This document shows, piece after piece, positions 35,616-47,328 of a DNA stretch of 64,000 nt; position 1 is the first letter of the stretch; the number at the start of each line of letters is the position of its first letter. Made by a program: the position numbers and the translations under genes. The DNA is from Symsagittifera roscoffensis. Its lineage: Eukaryota > Xenacoelomorpha > Acoela > Convolutidae. A model generated the notes under the pieces. It saw only the letters and a list, made by a program, of their open reading frames with translations, searched no databases and was not told the origin of the DNA. The stretch spans positions 17,847,802 through 17,911,801 of the forward strand of contig NC_087064.1 in NCBI RefSeq assembly GCF_963678635.1, in the 5' to 3' direction.

Positions 35616-36393
35616 TATTGAGCGATTGAGCGGGTATCTGTTTTAAGGGACTGTGGTTTTTCACTCTTTTCGAAATGATGAGAAGTTTTTTGAGCTGCTA
35701 TCTATGTTGTCCTACTCTGTTACTGCCTCAAGACTTGTTTCATTTGTGATAGCTTGCTGCAAGACTTTATCGTTACTTTGCGTCAACTTATGAAGCCACA
35801 TATCCTGTGCCGTTATCAATTTGTCGGGGTTGGCACTTTTTGCAGCCAATTCGTTCAATTTATTGTTTTCATTGACAGCTTGTTCTATATGGTTACTATA
35901 TTTTTTTCAAAATGTATCAATTTTTGAGCAACGGTTCTAACTATCTATGGATTCCAAAATAATTTTGTGGCATTTAAAATGTTCGTTCTCGAGACTGCTA
36001 CGGTTCTAAAACAGCTTCCTAATTTTATTCTGGATTTTAACATCCATGCTTATTAATTTCAGAAAAAAAAACGACTCTCAGAAAACACTTGATTTTCAGT
36101 CAAGTAAACCCATCAAAAATTTTACTACGTCGATAACTTACAAGGGGGGTATCTTGAAGTTCTAACGCTTTAAGTCTAATGTGAATCGACTTAAAATTTT
36201 AAGGCGACAAGTGGTTCTGCTTCTTCTCACTCAGGTCAGCGCTGTATCATCTAAGTAACAACAGCGTCTTCAACTCAAGGAAGGGGGCTGGTGTAGCTCT
36301 TTATACTTTTCGATAAGTGTTTGTTCTTTGGCATTTCGCTTTGAGATAAAGTCCTCAACTACGTTAAAAACGAGAATACCTTTTCAACACTTT

Positions 36394-36645
36394 TCAACTA
36401 CGGTTGTTGTTACTGCGGTGCCTACTAATGGAGTTATTTATGTCGTCGTGCCAAATAACTAGATGTTTTCCTTTCGTCAAAAAATGATGCAGATAGTATT
36501 GGATAGTTTTCTGCAAGTCCCGGGCGTTAAAGTTAAAGCTTGAGCCGGGCTTTATGAAACAAGTCTCTTTCACACGCTTTTGAGACGGTGCGGATAGTTT
36601 ACGGAGGGCGTGATCCAGAGAACTGGCTCCGAGTATGAACACCAT
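36394..36645 (-). CDS. Small upstream ORF of the BEL element, possibly SGNH-like (copy 2)
   Basis: The 83-residue product is identical to the one at 15817-16068, with the ILGAS start, KPGSS and VIWHDDINN. See that entry for the fold argument and its limits. Identity between copies says little about selection because the whole block is almost unchanged. Confidence 0.42.
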   Translation of the reverse strand: MVFILGASSLDHALRKLSAPSQKRVKETCFIKPGSSFNFNARDLQKTIQYYLHHFLTKGKHLVIWHDDINNSISRHRSNNNRS

Positions 36646-37787
36646 ACGCTAAGAGCCCTTCTTCGCGCCGGTAATTACCAATGGGTATGGGAATTAAGTA
36701 GGTCGGTTGAACTCCAACAACCACGCGAAGGAAACCTTAGGATGAACAACTTCAACTTAATCTACTTAATATCACCGTACCTGACCACTTAACATTACTG
36801 CGACAAAACAGATTCAATGCGAGGGCGGGTAAACAAATGCGTCGGAGGGGGGATTTAAGGATTTAGTTAAACAACGAGGTGGGGAATCAGGCAAACTGGT
36901 TAAATTCCAACAATTAAGCGGAAGAAACCTGAGGGTGAAGAAACTCAACTTAACTTCCTAATACTGCCTGCCCAGACCTTTTAACATAAGTCGAAATCGG
37001 ATAAATATGGGACTTTGGGGATTTGAAGCCGTAATTTCTACCAGTTTTTGACTTTTTGAGTATTTTTTACGACGTTAAATTTCCGATTCAAGGGCTCGAT
37101 TCAAGGTTCAAGGGCTCGATTCAAAAAGTTATCGAAAAAATTGATCTAGGACCCTTGTTTATCTTCCGATTTTTTGGATTTTCAATCCGTTCACAGTTAT
37201 CCCCAAAGTTTGTGGTATTACCAATTGGAGCTTGCTTTGGATCGGGCCACTTCATGACACCTTAGCACTTCGTTATTAATTTTATTGGAAAGAATGGTTT
37301 ATAAAAACGAGACTAATCTTACAGTTTTTGACAATTTTGGATAATTTTGGCACCGGAAATATCTCTCACGAGTCTGTCCTCACGAGTCCTAACTGCACTC
37401 ACAATACCTGTGTAAAGGTCTCCGTTTTAGCATAACAGCCCCAGAATCTAGTACTCGATACCTGTTTATCGGCTTCCCCTCCAGAAACTGCTCTCGATAT
37501 TCTGCGGTAGTCGCTTTTGAGAACAATTGCTGGTTTGAGTTTGGGCCGAAGCAAGGAACAGTCTCCTATAGCAGTTCAGCTAGAGATTCGTTGTCCTGGA
37601 TTAGTTCGGATAGTTTGAAGCTGTTTGTTCTCAACGTCCTCGAATAGTTCGAAGCTATTTGTCTCGGAATATCAATAATTTTCCCTGGTGATGGTCCTTT
37701 TGTTCCTCAGTTAGCTGTCAGCCAAGCTTATAGCTGACCAAAAAAAGGAGCGAAAATCATTGAAATTGGAGGGACACTAAAAAATTT

Positions 37788-37803
37788 CTCCTGTGGGGCG
37801 CCA
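37788..37803 (-). other. Intact tRNA primer-binding site of BEL copy 2
   Basis: The minus strand reads TGGCGCCCCACAGGAG, three bases inside the LTR end. TGG matches a tRNA CCA end. Copy 1 has lost the TGG by a single change. Confidence 0.72.
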
Positions 37804-37806
37804 AAA

Positions 37807-38338
37807 TGTGCGCGTAAAGCTCCACAAATTGTAAAAATTGAGTTTTCAAACAATTAATTTAAAGAGTTTTTCTCGGCAAAATAACTCCTCAAACCCATCA
37901 ACTTAACAATTTTCAAACAAATTTCAACTTCGGTAACATCGGCCATAGTCATCTGTAGAAATAAAAGCAAGCTGCCAAATGACCAGTATTTGTTTACGAC
38001 CTGATACGAGCAGTCTTGTTCTTTTTTTGCGATCATTTTTCGTTAACTTATGGCAAATTGAAAACTGCTAATTAGGAATAATTTATGCGAAATTTGTTGT
38101 TTTGCTCTATTTGACTCGTAGTCCCGTAAGTTGAAATGATAAAGCATGCAATATATTTTCAGCTTCCGAAGATTGGTTTTTTTATTCAGACCAATTCTCA
38201 AAAAAAGTTCCCTTGGGAGATCGGTCCGAGGATTATCGTGGTCTCGCTCTTCACTACACTCTAAAAAATGAACATGTAATTTGTCACATCTAAAGTGATA
38301 AACATGTAAAATGACATGAAACAAAACGTAGAATCACA
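37807..38338 (-). repeat. BEL 5' LTR (copy 2)
   Basis: 532 bases, TGTGCGCG to TCACA, the same length as 17230-17761. Confidence 0.65.
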
Positions 38339-41300
38339 TGTGTCAAATAGCATAAAAAATTATCACTCTATAGCTAAACAGTAATCAAAATCTTCTTCCA
38401 ATTTCACCATGGATTTCAACTTTGTAAATATTTTTTTGAAATTTCTTTGTTTAACCCAGTCGGAAAACTTTAGTGCAAATTTTGATCTAAAATTAGATAA
38501 AGTATATTAGATAACAATAGTCTACATACTGAAATTTCTTTTTCGTGCCCTCAGGTTTCATCCGAGTTCACACTCAAGTCCTCATTCTTTTCCCTACTCA
38601 AGACTCAAGAATCCACTCAAAGTACCCGGCCTAATTCGTCTCCCTGTCTTTGAAGTACTAGGTCCAGATGCGCTCGATACCGTGATCTGCCTCGTCAACT
38701 CTTCTTCGTCATCCGAACTAGTCACAATCTCCTCCCATGCCTTCAGTTGTTCATAGGCTTGCATCCATTCACTCTACTCTTGTAATCTTCTTTGATGGTT
38801 CGGTAGCTTCTTCACCTTGGGTTCTTTGTTCAGGCAAAAAAAATGATGTAGATGTTCCTCCAGTATCGACTCCCTTGCTTAAGTGTTATCGCTAGACACC
38901 TTACCAACCCGCTTCCACCCCAAAGTTATTCCGTTATTCCTTTTCGGTGATTTTTTGTTAAAACTTACAACCAAGAGTTCAACGTCGCTCTGAGCCATGA
39001 AAAAAGCCGTATGCGACTCCACACGCGCCTCACTTTCATAGATACAGCGAATACCCTGCAGGCAACCTCAAATAACTCAAGTCTCGCTTCCACAGTTGGT
39101 GCTTTCGACTCCCGATACTTCGAAGCGTTCTCTTCAGTCCACCGCAATGCCAGCATCGAGCTCACCACAAAGAGAGTGACCCTCTGTTGATAATCTGACA
39201 ATCTTATCGACCGAATCTTTTCATTGTCTCACATCCAGCAGAGGTTCGACTTCTCCGGATACCACACCATATGTGCTAAACTGTGGCACGGAGAGCGGAG
39301 AGTCTCCAAATGTCAGATTAATGCTTCGAGGATTGCGTTCTCCAGGAGCTTTGATTAATGGTTCGGATTCAATCATTTTCGCGTGTGTCAAATCATTCTC
39401 ATCTACAGTTTGGGCGTTATTGAGTGTTTTGCACTCTGTTTTATGGTCACCAGACTTTTCCTTCCCCAAACTCAAGAGTTCTCCTCCCGAGGTATCACTC
39501 AAGTCTTCTACCCTGGGTTCTGGCACCGCTCCCAGCATTCTCCGAAGCAACTGATGTGAGAACTTGTACGAACTTGGGCATCGAGAAAGCCTTGTCGATC
39601 ATTACCCTCTGAGTAGACGCTTCCACCATTGACACGTGCAGCGGGTAATGGCTTCCGCGCAAGTTCACCGTGACTGATCTCACTAAATACTTCGCATTCA
39701 TTGGCAGACTTTAGGATCCACTCACTGGGAATCTCATTTCTGCTTCTACGCCGACTTTCCATCCATTGATGTTTTTCTGGATAATTTGCTGCACTCTAGG
39801 CCAGGACTCTACACTCAACGCCTTTACAGTGACTCCAGACTGCCCATCCTCGAGAAGAACACTAGTACCGTCTTCAAAATCACCGTCGTACTCGCGTAGC
39901 AGTAGGCTAATTCTTGCACATCACTTTTTTTTTCTCCGTAACGCCACCAGAGCACGTAGCTAAATGTTTTCTCTGAAATGACTGTATCCCCACGCAAGAT
40001 CGCCCATCACAAGAGTGTCCTCAATCTCCAGTTGCCAGATCAAGACCGAGCTCCATCTTCTTCGGTGCTTCGCCTTTAGATTTATCCGTCGTCTCTTTAG
40101 ACTATTCGCGATGAGGTAAAATCAGCTTAAGTATCACATCCAAGTTTCCAACATCCTCATCGTTCCCTGGTGACAATCTTACTCGCACCTTGAAATCTTC
40201 ATTCAAACTCGCTTTAGGATGCAGGCACCAAGAAGGTCTCAGTAACTTCCACACTGTTCCCAAGCTCGTGAATACTACCCTCGCCTCCTATTTGCAATTC
40301 CACCCTTTTTTCGGAACGTCGCACACAGATGACGTCGGGTTCCTTATCATGAAGTAAGCCTAGGCTCGGTTTTCCCTCTCAATTAAATTTTCTGTCCAAA
40401 ACTTCAGAAATTCCGTCACCTCGAAAAGCGTGTACACATCTCCTGCCTCTGTGCTCAAGAAGGATTTATATGACATTCCCATGATGCCAGAAACATACTG
40501 ATAATCTAAGCGCTTCGTGGGCTTCGAATATTCCTGCGTAACGGCCAGGGCACGATGTAAGTCATGATCGCTATCAAGTTTCTGGTTGGAGAACCTCCTG
40601 ATTTCCCCAATCTTCGCATGATTCTCAAGAGATTGCCTGGAATCACCTTCCCTTTCAAATTTGGTACTCTGATACAAACTCAAGATAACGCTCGAGACCC
40701 AATTCTCCTATACCTTATCCTTCGTCGCTTCTGAATGCAGGTCTGAATCGCAGCATCAGTTATCACTGACATGATCCATCTCAAGAAACAGCTGGCGTCT
40801 TTTTTTTTGCACGACTCAAGCCCAAATCGTCTCGAGCAGCATACTGCAACACCATCCGGTAAAAATGAAGGCCTTTATCACCCAGCTTCTCAAAGTATTC
40901 CAACAAAAGTTTCTCCTACGTTCGTCCCAATTGGCTCCTCAGTTCCAATTTGATCAGTTCTGCTCTGTGCTGCGTGGTTCAACTTCAGCGCTTCCTAGAC
41001 ACTCCACAATCCAATTTCTTCAGACATTTCGCTAATTTTTTCATCGTTTTCAAAACTATCCACCAGGAGCGAGTAAAATTCCTTGTCAATCCTTTCTCAG
41101 GGGGATCACTTGTGACTCGTTCTCCGATGTTTTGATGTTGACTCGAGATCCCCTCGTTCCCAACCTCTCTTTGTCTTCACCCTCTGAGACTTAAAGTCTT
41201 CTTCTGTGCTTGAACCAGGTGTAGCCTATATCTCAATTATTACTTTGCCAACCTCCTAGAAGTCGAGTTGTCTTTGTAAGCTGCAGTTTTCCATCTGGCC

Positions 41301-43300
41301 AGAATAATCGGAGCCGTCTGTCTCAAGTTCGCCTCTGACACCGCCTCCGCTGAAGGAATCCCTTCCTCCAGATCTCACTTCCCCTTTTTTGACCTTGACT
41401 CTTTATTCGAGTATGTATTCACGATCATAACCGAAGCTGCCTCCTTTTCTAGACCCTCATCATCCGTCTCTTGCCTCCCTCTTCTCTCGTCTTGGGTATA
41501 ATAACATTTCTAGCTATAATATTAGGTTTATCCTTCTCGTCACTTTTATTCTTTACTTTTTTTACTTTCATTCTTCTTTTTCAGAGTAGAGCTATCTTTA
41601 CAGGATCTGGGTTCAGTTTTTGGCCGCCTCGCCTCCCGGATATGAATCTTTTTGCAATGCACTTGCTTCCTTATCCAGTCCAATTTTTATCGAAATAGGT
41701 TCTCCGAATTCCATCACAAGGTCCAACAACTTCTCCTGGAACTATTCGACATCCATTTTCCGTTCCACCTTCTTATTGAACTCGATCAAAAATTTCTGCA
41801 ATCCTTACTTGTCCAATGTATCCAGAAACATCGTTGTCCCCTCAAAAGTGTTCTTTTCCTCACTCTCATTACTCAAGAACACCCTGCCCATGTCCACAGG
41901 CTTGCTCCCAAGTTGCAACTCTAGATTCTTCCGGGGAGATTCCACAGGTGGCGTCGCGGTGTCAGCCCATTCTTCCCCATTCAAGTCTTGGAGCAATTCT
42001 CTCGTGGTGCCAGGACTGTAATTTCCCGGCGCTATTTCTTCCGCTGGGGTCGCCCCGAAGTCCATATTGTCTTTCATCCACGTCGGTATTCTCAAAATTT
42101 CTCTAGGTTGCTTCTCAAGACGGTTCAGAATCCAGTACTTATGATAGGCCTTGATCGTGCCCTCTCGTTTTCCAACCATCCTGCATTGTAGTTGACCTCT
42201 GAAAATCAACACAATCAGTCCAGATCCTTCACTCTCCCAAATAGTACTTTGTCGCTCATCTGAGTCCTCAAGTATTCCTACTTGCACCAGTTTTGTGCCG
42301 TCCCATCCAGTACGCTGATTAAGCTCGCGTACACCACCTACAACTGTCGGTTTGCCGTTATCAAGGGATCAGGAAAATTATACGTTACAGTGGGCCCATA
42401 GATACAAGTCACTACTTCCCCCTTTCCTCTAACTACTCCCAGGGGACCCGGCCGCATCGCCAGACACAGATTCTTCAGAAATGGCATGCCCCCTTTCATC
42501 TCCTTGACTTGTTCCATAGTCTTTGGGTCCGTTTCTTCTCCCGTCAAGTGTCGATTCTGCATCAAGAGATATTCCACACGGAGGGTCTTCAATCCCGCAG
42601 CATACTTATACTAGTAAGTCTCCAGACTCGAGTGAGATCAAAGTGGCCATTGATTCATGGCCATTGGATCAGAGTCAAGTACCCGTCGATCCCGGAATTC
42701 TCCACAACTCTGCTGAACATAAAGCCCGGTCTCATGATAAATAGATGTCTGGGAAACACTAGATATAAGGCCAATAATGGTTGATTGGCATACTCATAAA
42801 AGGTCCCGAATGAACGCTTTGAAGAGCATTTTCCCCGCGGCGAATATCTCGTCTATAACCTCTTTTGCCGACACGGACCTCAAGAATCCTAGAATTTCGT
42901 GCAATTTCCTGGTCCACAATTTACCCGTGGCGTGATATTTCCAGAAACCATGGATTGTCGTGTCGCTCGCTGGTATAACTTCTCCTTCATTTAACAACCA
43001 CTCCCCGGACTCTTGCTCTCTTCCAAATTCTTCAGACTCCTCCTTGAATAACACTTCTTTACTCCTCAACTTTGTCTCCATGAGTACACCCTTTGGGATA
43101 TTCTGGACCAATGTCCGTGCCACTTCTTTACTCTTTGGCTCTCTGTCCTCCCACTGGCTGTCTTCGCACGAGCCTACTTTGATTTTCTTTATTATTGTGA
43201 CTTCAGGTTTATTACCCTTTTCACTCGTGTCCACGGGTTTGTCATCAGCTAGTTTTTGAAGCAAGCTTATTAGATCTTGTCCCACAACTGCTCTCTCCAT
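38339..43300 (-). pseudogene. Internally deleted giant-element ORF (copy 2)
   Basis: As 17762-22721: the pol tail begins at ATG 43300 (LLQKLADDKPVD) and joins ORF3 at TIHGFWKYHATGKL. Differences from copy 1 include a 17-base deletion near 39559 and 20 extra bases near 40604. The extra bases restore the phrase YQSTKFEREGDSRQSLENH, which aligns with YQSTGIEKEDGSRLSLENH of intact ORF3, so copy 1 has the deletion. The same stops otherwise occur, so the decay preceded the duplication. Confidence 0.85.
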
Positions 43301-43548
43301 GATCTTTGTTTACAGTTTATTTCTATATACAATTCCGTCTATATACAGGTGTTAACGTAAAAATGTCGATAAAAATGAAGAGAACCTACAAACCTCTTAG
43401 TATTCAAGACCTTTTAAAACAATTCCAGTCTAATATATATTTAACAATCCGATTTGAAACTTAGTTTTCCTCGTGTTTATCTAGTTCCCAGGAGCTATCT
43501 ATAACTATTGATCCTTATTCCACAGGTATTGTCCCTTCATGTACCTTC
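43301..43548. other. Leader between deleted-element ORF and minisatellite (copy 2)
   Basis: Non-coding, nearly identical to 22722-22970. Confidence 0.5.
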
Positions 43549-44392
43549 CCTAGACCAAGAGTTGGGACACTTAATTTACTATCCCAGGACCAAGCGTTGG
43601 GACACCTAATTGATTTTACCAGGACCAAACGTTGGGACACTTAATTTATTATCTCGGGACCAAATGTTGGACACATAGTTTTTTCTCCAGGACTAACTGT
43701 TGGGACACTTAATTTACTATCCCACGACTAAGTGTTGAGACAGATAATCCACTATCCCAGGACTAAGTGTTGGGACACTTAGTCTACCTAATCAGGACTA
43801 ACTGTTGGGACACTTAGTTTTTTTTATCCCAGGACCAAGGGTTGGGACACTTAATTTACTATCACAGGACTAACTGTTGGATCACTCAATTTACTATCCC
43901 ACGACTAAGTGTTGGGACACTTACTCTGCTATCCTAGGACTAACTGTTGGGACACTTATTTTCCAACCCCAGGACTAAGTGTTGGGACACTTAATTTACT
44001 ATCCCAGGACCAAACATTTGGACATTTAGTTTTTTATCCCAGTACAAAGGCTTGGGACACTTAATTTACTATCCCAGGACTAAGTGTTGGGACACTTGAT
44101 CTACTATCCTAGGACTAACTGTTGGGACACTTATTTTCCAACCCCAGGACTAAGTGTTGGGACACTTAATTTACTATCCCAGGACCAAACATTTGGACAT
44201 TTAGTTTTTTATCCCAGTACAAAGGCTTGGGACACTTAATTTACTATCCCAGGACTAAGTGTTGGGACACTTAATCTGCTATCCTAGGACTAAGTGTTGG
44301 GACACTCAATGTACTATCCCAGGACTAACTGTTGGGACACTTAATTTAATATCCCAGGGCTAAGTGTTGGGACACTTAGTCTACCATATCAG
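43549..44392. repeat. 35-bp minisatellite (copy 2, cut by gap)
   Basis: About 24 units of the same array before the gap. Relative to copy 1 a block of several units, containing ACAAAGGCTTGGGACAC and CCAACCCCAGGAC, occurs twice here, while other units are missing. Confidence 0.93.
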
Positions 44393-44592
44393 NNNNNNNN
44401 NNNNNNNNNNNNNNNNNNNNNNNNNNNNNNNNNNNNNNNNNNNNNNNNNNNNNNNNNNNNNNNNNNNNNNNNNNNNNNNNNNNNNNNNNNNNNNNNNNNN
44501 NNNNNNNNNNNNNNNNNNNNNNNNNNNNNNNNNNNNNNNNNNNNNNNNNNNNNNNNNNNNNNNNNNNNNNNNNNNNNNNNNNNNNNNNNNNN
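44393..44592. other. Assembly gap (200 N)
   Basis: Second fixed-size 200-N gap. It lies within the minisatellite, which is a common place for an assembly to break. Confidence 0.98.
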
Positions 44593-45086
44593 AATCACGG
44601 GAGCGGAGGCTTGGTCCCCCAGAGACTGTTATATGTGAGGGGACTGTGAAAACTGACTATAACAGCTGCTGTAATGTCCTAGATCTTAATTAACACCGTT
44701 ATTATTTAATATTTCAGAGCATGAGTAAATAGAAAAAGGAAAGGGTCAATCCATCTCCAATGGATTTAATATAAAACTGTCACACAAAAACATAATAAAA
44801 TAGGTTGTTCGAGCCGTGTTTTTAATGACAATCATGTAGTCTGAGGATCCGAGACTCAGCTATGTGGTTGTGTTCGCATGCAAACGAAAGCTGATCAAAA
44901 GTCGTTTGACTGATGGCCTAAAAATGGTAACTTTTTACTTTGCCCTAAACAGACCAGAAAATCAACTGGCAAGGTCGAGACGGTGAAAAACGAGTAGAAT
45001 TAAGGTAACTGACGCCTGCCAGTCGTTGATAGGTACTTTTTCTACGCTCCGTCGCTGTGTGATATTTGGGCGAATGTTACACTATC
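44593..45086. other. Unassigned sequence after the gap
   Basis: No open frame. Near 44750 the phrase ATCCATCTCCAATGGAT resembles the hairpin of the dispersed repeats that follow, so it may be a further, more diverged copy. Confidence 0.45.
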
Positions 45087-45720
45087 GCGGTACGACCAGC
45101 AGGTGGGCACGTTTTAGTTGAACTGTACGACCGATACTCTAGAATGCGCCGTCATGTAGCCCGGAGATGTGTTAAGTGTGTTCGATCCCGTAGTCTTTAT
45201 GTAGTTAAGGACCCAGGAGCGCCATAAAAACACTATGTAACAGGGGTCTGCTTAAGTCACAATTGAGATTAAGGAGAATAGGCCCTATAACCATTGGCTC
45301 AATGTATTGGCTCAAGGAAACTATCTCATTCTATACCTCATTCAGTCGGAGCCATTTCGGTTCGCGTAAGACATGAGACTGCAATATCGTTTTACAGTTT
45401 AAAGGCCACTACCAAAATACCCTACCACTCTAGAAACTAACAAAAACGCCATTAAAAACAGGGTTGAAACTCTAGTATAACAGTCGTTTTTGTTAGACAG
45501 TGGAAGTTTGATCCATTTCAGATGGATCAACCTAAGACTCTCCTTGTCTCAATATAATCATTTAAAATGCACTCGAGAAATTAAATTAAGTACTCACATA
45601 GGAACGCGACTCTAGAGTAAGGTAAATAATATTAGTATTACCATTTCTTTATCTAGAAGATTCCGAGGGTTTTGACTGGATAATGTGATGAAGGAACTCC
45701 TGACTGTAACCTCGGTTACT
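45087..45720. repeat. Dispersed repeat, copy B
   Basis: Similar to 25398-26041 throughout, roughly nine bases in ten by eye, including the GATCCAT/ATGGATC hairpin at 45517. Its right end continues into the LINE fragment without the 5-kb insertion seen in copy A, giving the empty target site. Confidence 0.85.
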
Positions 45721-45982
45721 ATGATACTTTCGCCACTGGTTATATTACAAAAAAAATCTAATAGAAGAAAAAAAAAATTGCCAGAAGACCTCCGCTTGTG
45801 AGATGACAAACTTGACTGTCCTATTTCATTAACAGAAGTCATAGAAGCGATATCTAGACAGGCCAACAACAAAAACTCAAGGACACGATATGATCACCTG
45901 TAATTCTCTATAGCAAAGCTTTGGCTTACTGTATATGCATGTTTTCACGCTGTTCCAGGTCTGTTTAGACTCAAAAACTATC
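45721..45982 (+). pseudogene. LINE reverse transcriptase fragment, second copy
   Basis: Matches 31019-31290, with EVIEAISRQAN, GHDMIT and HVFTLFQVCLDSKTI. It is cut at 45982, where repeat copy C starts with TGTAACA. Confidence 0.68.
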
Positions 45983-46400
45983 TGTAACATTCGTCTACTG
46001 CAGTCACACATGAGGCTTAAGAAAAATAGGCCCTATAACCACTGGCTCAAGGGTCAGGGACACTATCTCTTGTGTTTTTCTACCTCAAGAACGGTCGGAG
46101 CCAGTTCGGTTCGCTTGTGACATGAGACTACGACCCGTTACAGCTTAAAGGCTACTACTAAAATATCCCCCCACTCTAGAATTAGAAACGTCCCCATACT
46201 TAGGTCTCTAGATACCCAAAATACATGAACGCCGTTAAAAACCGGGTTGGAACAATCCGTTAAGTTACTTTTTATTAGACAGTGGAACTTTGATCCATTT
46301 CAGATGGATCAACCTAAAACTCGCCTTACCTCAACATAACAATTATAAAACACACTCTAGGAATTTAAATTTGTACTCACATAGTAGCACGCTCAAGAAG
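45983..46400. repeat. Dispersed repeat, copy C
   Basis: Starts TGTAACATTCGTC at a clean break in the LINE fragment and matches copies A and B from their TATGTAACAG phrase onward, with more divergence. The hairpin GATCCAT/ATGGATC recurs at 46298. A TG start at a clean junction would suit an LTR end. Confidence 0.7.
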
Positions 46401-47328
46401 TGGGAAATAATCCAGTCGGTAACTAACTCAAGAATTAAATAACGTAGCTAAATGAGTCTAATGTTTTATAGTTTTAACAATGAGAACGAGTTTACACTCT
46501 AGACAATAGTTTTCTTGTGAACCATTAGGACACTCAAGCTGTCCACCTTTCCACCGAAGGTTCACTCTAGTCCAGTTCCGAATAATACTCCAGTCGTTAT
46601 AATCCAATTCGAGGGAATGCTCTCGTCTCTGTCACAGATGGGACAGCTCTACTCTCGATTATTATAGTGATGGAAATTGCGAATAGCAATTTCCTACTGC
46701 TTTTTCTTGCGACTTTCCCGCGTTTGCGACTCAATTGTTCTGAAATTGTTCTGACCTCTTTTTCTGATTTTCAGTTCTCGCGAGAAAATCGTGCATGACA
46801 GGTTCCATTCGAAATTTTGAAAAATTAAATTTCACTCCAAAATCAAGTGTTTTTTGCTTCTCTCAAGGTCAAACTTCCAAATATGACCGACTGGCACATA
46901 CTCCCCGGACTCGAGATCGATGTCCTCATCGCGCGCTGTCTTCTGCCAGTGAGTCCCAGAAAAACCGAGTGTTGCTCAAGATACAGTGCCAGTGGTCATT
47001 TACAGAAGTTTGCAGCAGATTTAAGCTTATCTACACCCCAAAATTCACAGCCATTTAAAATTTTCACACTATTGCTAAACAGCAACCAAAATCTGCATAC
47101 ACCTGCACCCTTGAATTTTCGCTTTTCAAGCCAATCATTTTAAAATCTCTTTTGTCCTATTCAATCAGGAAATTGTCATGCAGCATTTCGATTTATATAA
47201 TAAATATAGTATATTAGTAACAATATTTGCTTTGTTAAAATTTCTTTTTCGTGAATCCAAGTTTCACTCGGATCCACGCTGAAGCCCCCCTTCCCTCTCA
47301 AGACTCAAGATCCATCCGATTTGCCCAT
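46401..47328 (-). other. 3' flank or untranslated region of the giant element
   Basis: No gene seen. 47040-47320 aligns with the 3' flank of the deleted relatives (17762-18040), so at least this part belongs to the element. Contains a perfect hairpin at 46672-46694 and, on the minus strand, the purine run GAGAGGGAAGGGGGG at 47285-47299, a possible polypurine tract for plus-strand priming. I could not fix an LTR boundary. Confidence 0.45.

Larger units (their letters stand above)
34401..38338 (-). mobile_element. BEL/Pao element 5' portion (copy 2)
   Basis: Repeats copy 1 from the LTR to gag NPLNWHD, after which the BEL sequence is cut at 34401. Gag zinc knuckle and protease are missing. The gag coiled coil (ATG 35615 to 35355) and the leader are almost identical to copy 1. 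Confidence 0.85.
34401..44392 (+). repeat. 10-kb duplicated block, copy 2
   Basis: Same content and orientation as 13825-23710. It starts abruptly next to a LINE fragment and ends in the N gap inside the minisatellite. About 100 bases longer than copy 1 because of added array units. Confidence 0.97.
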
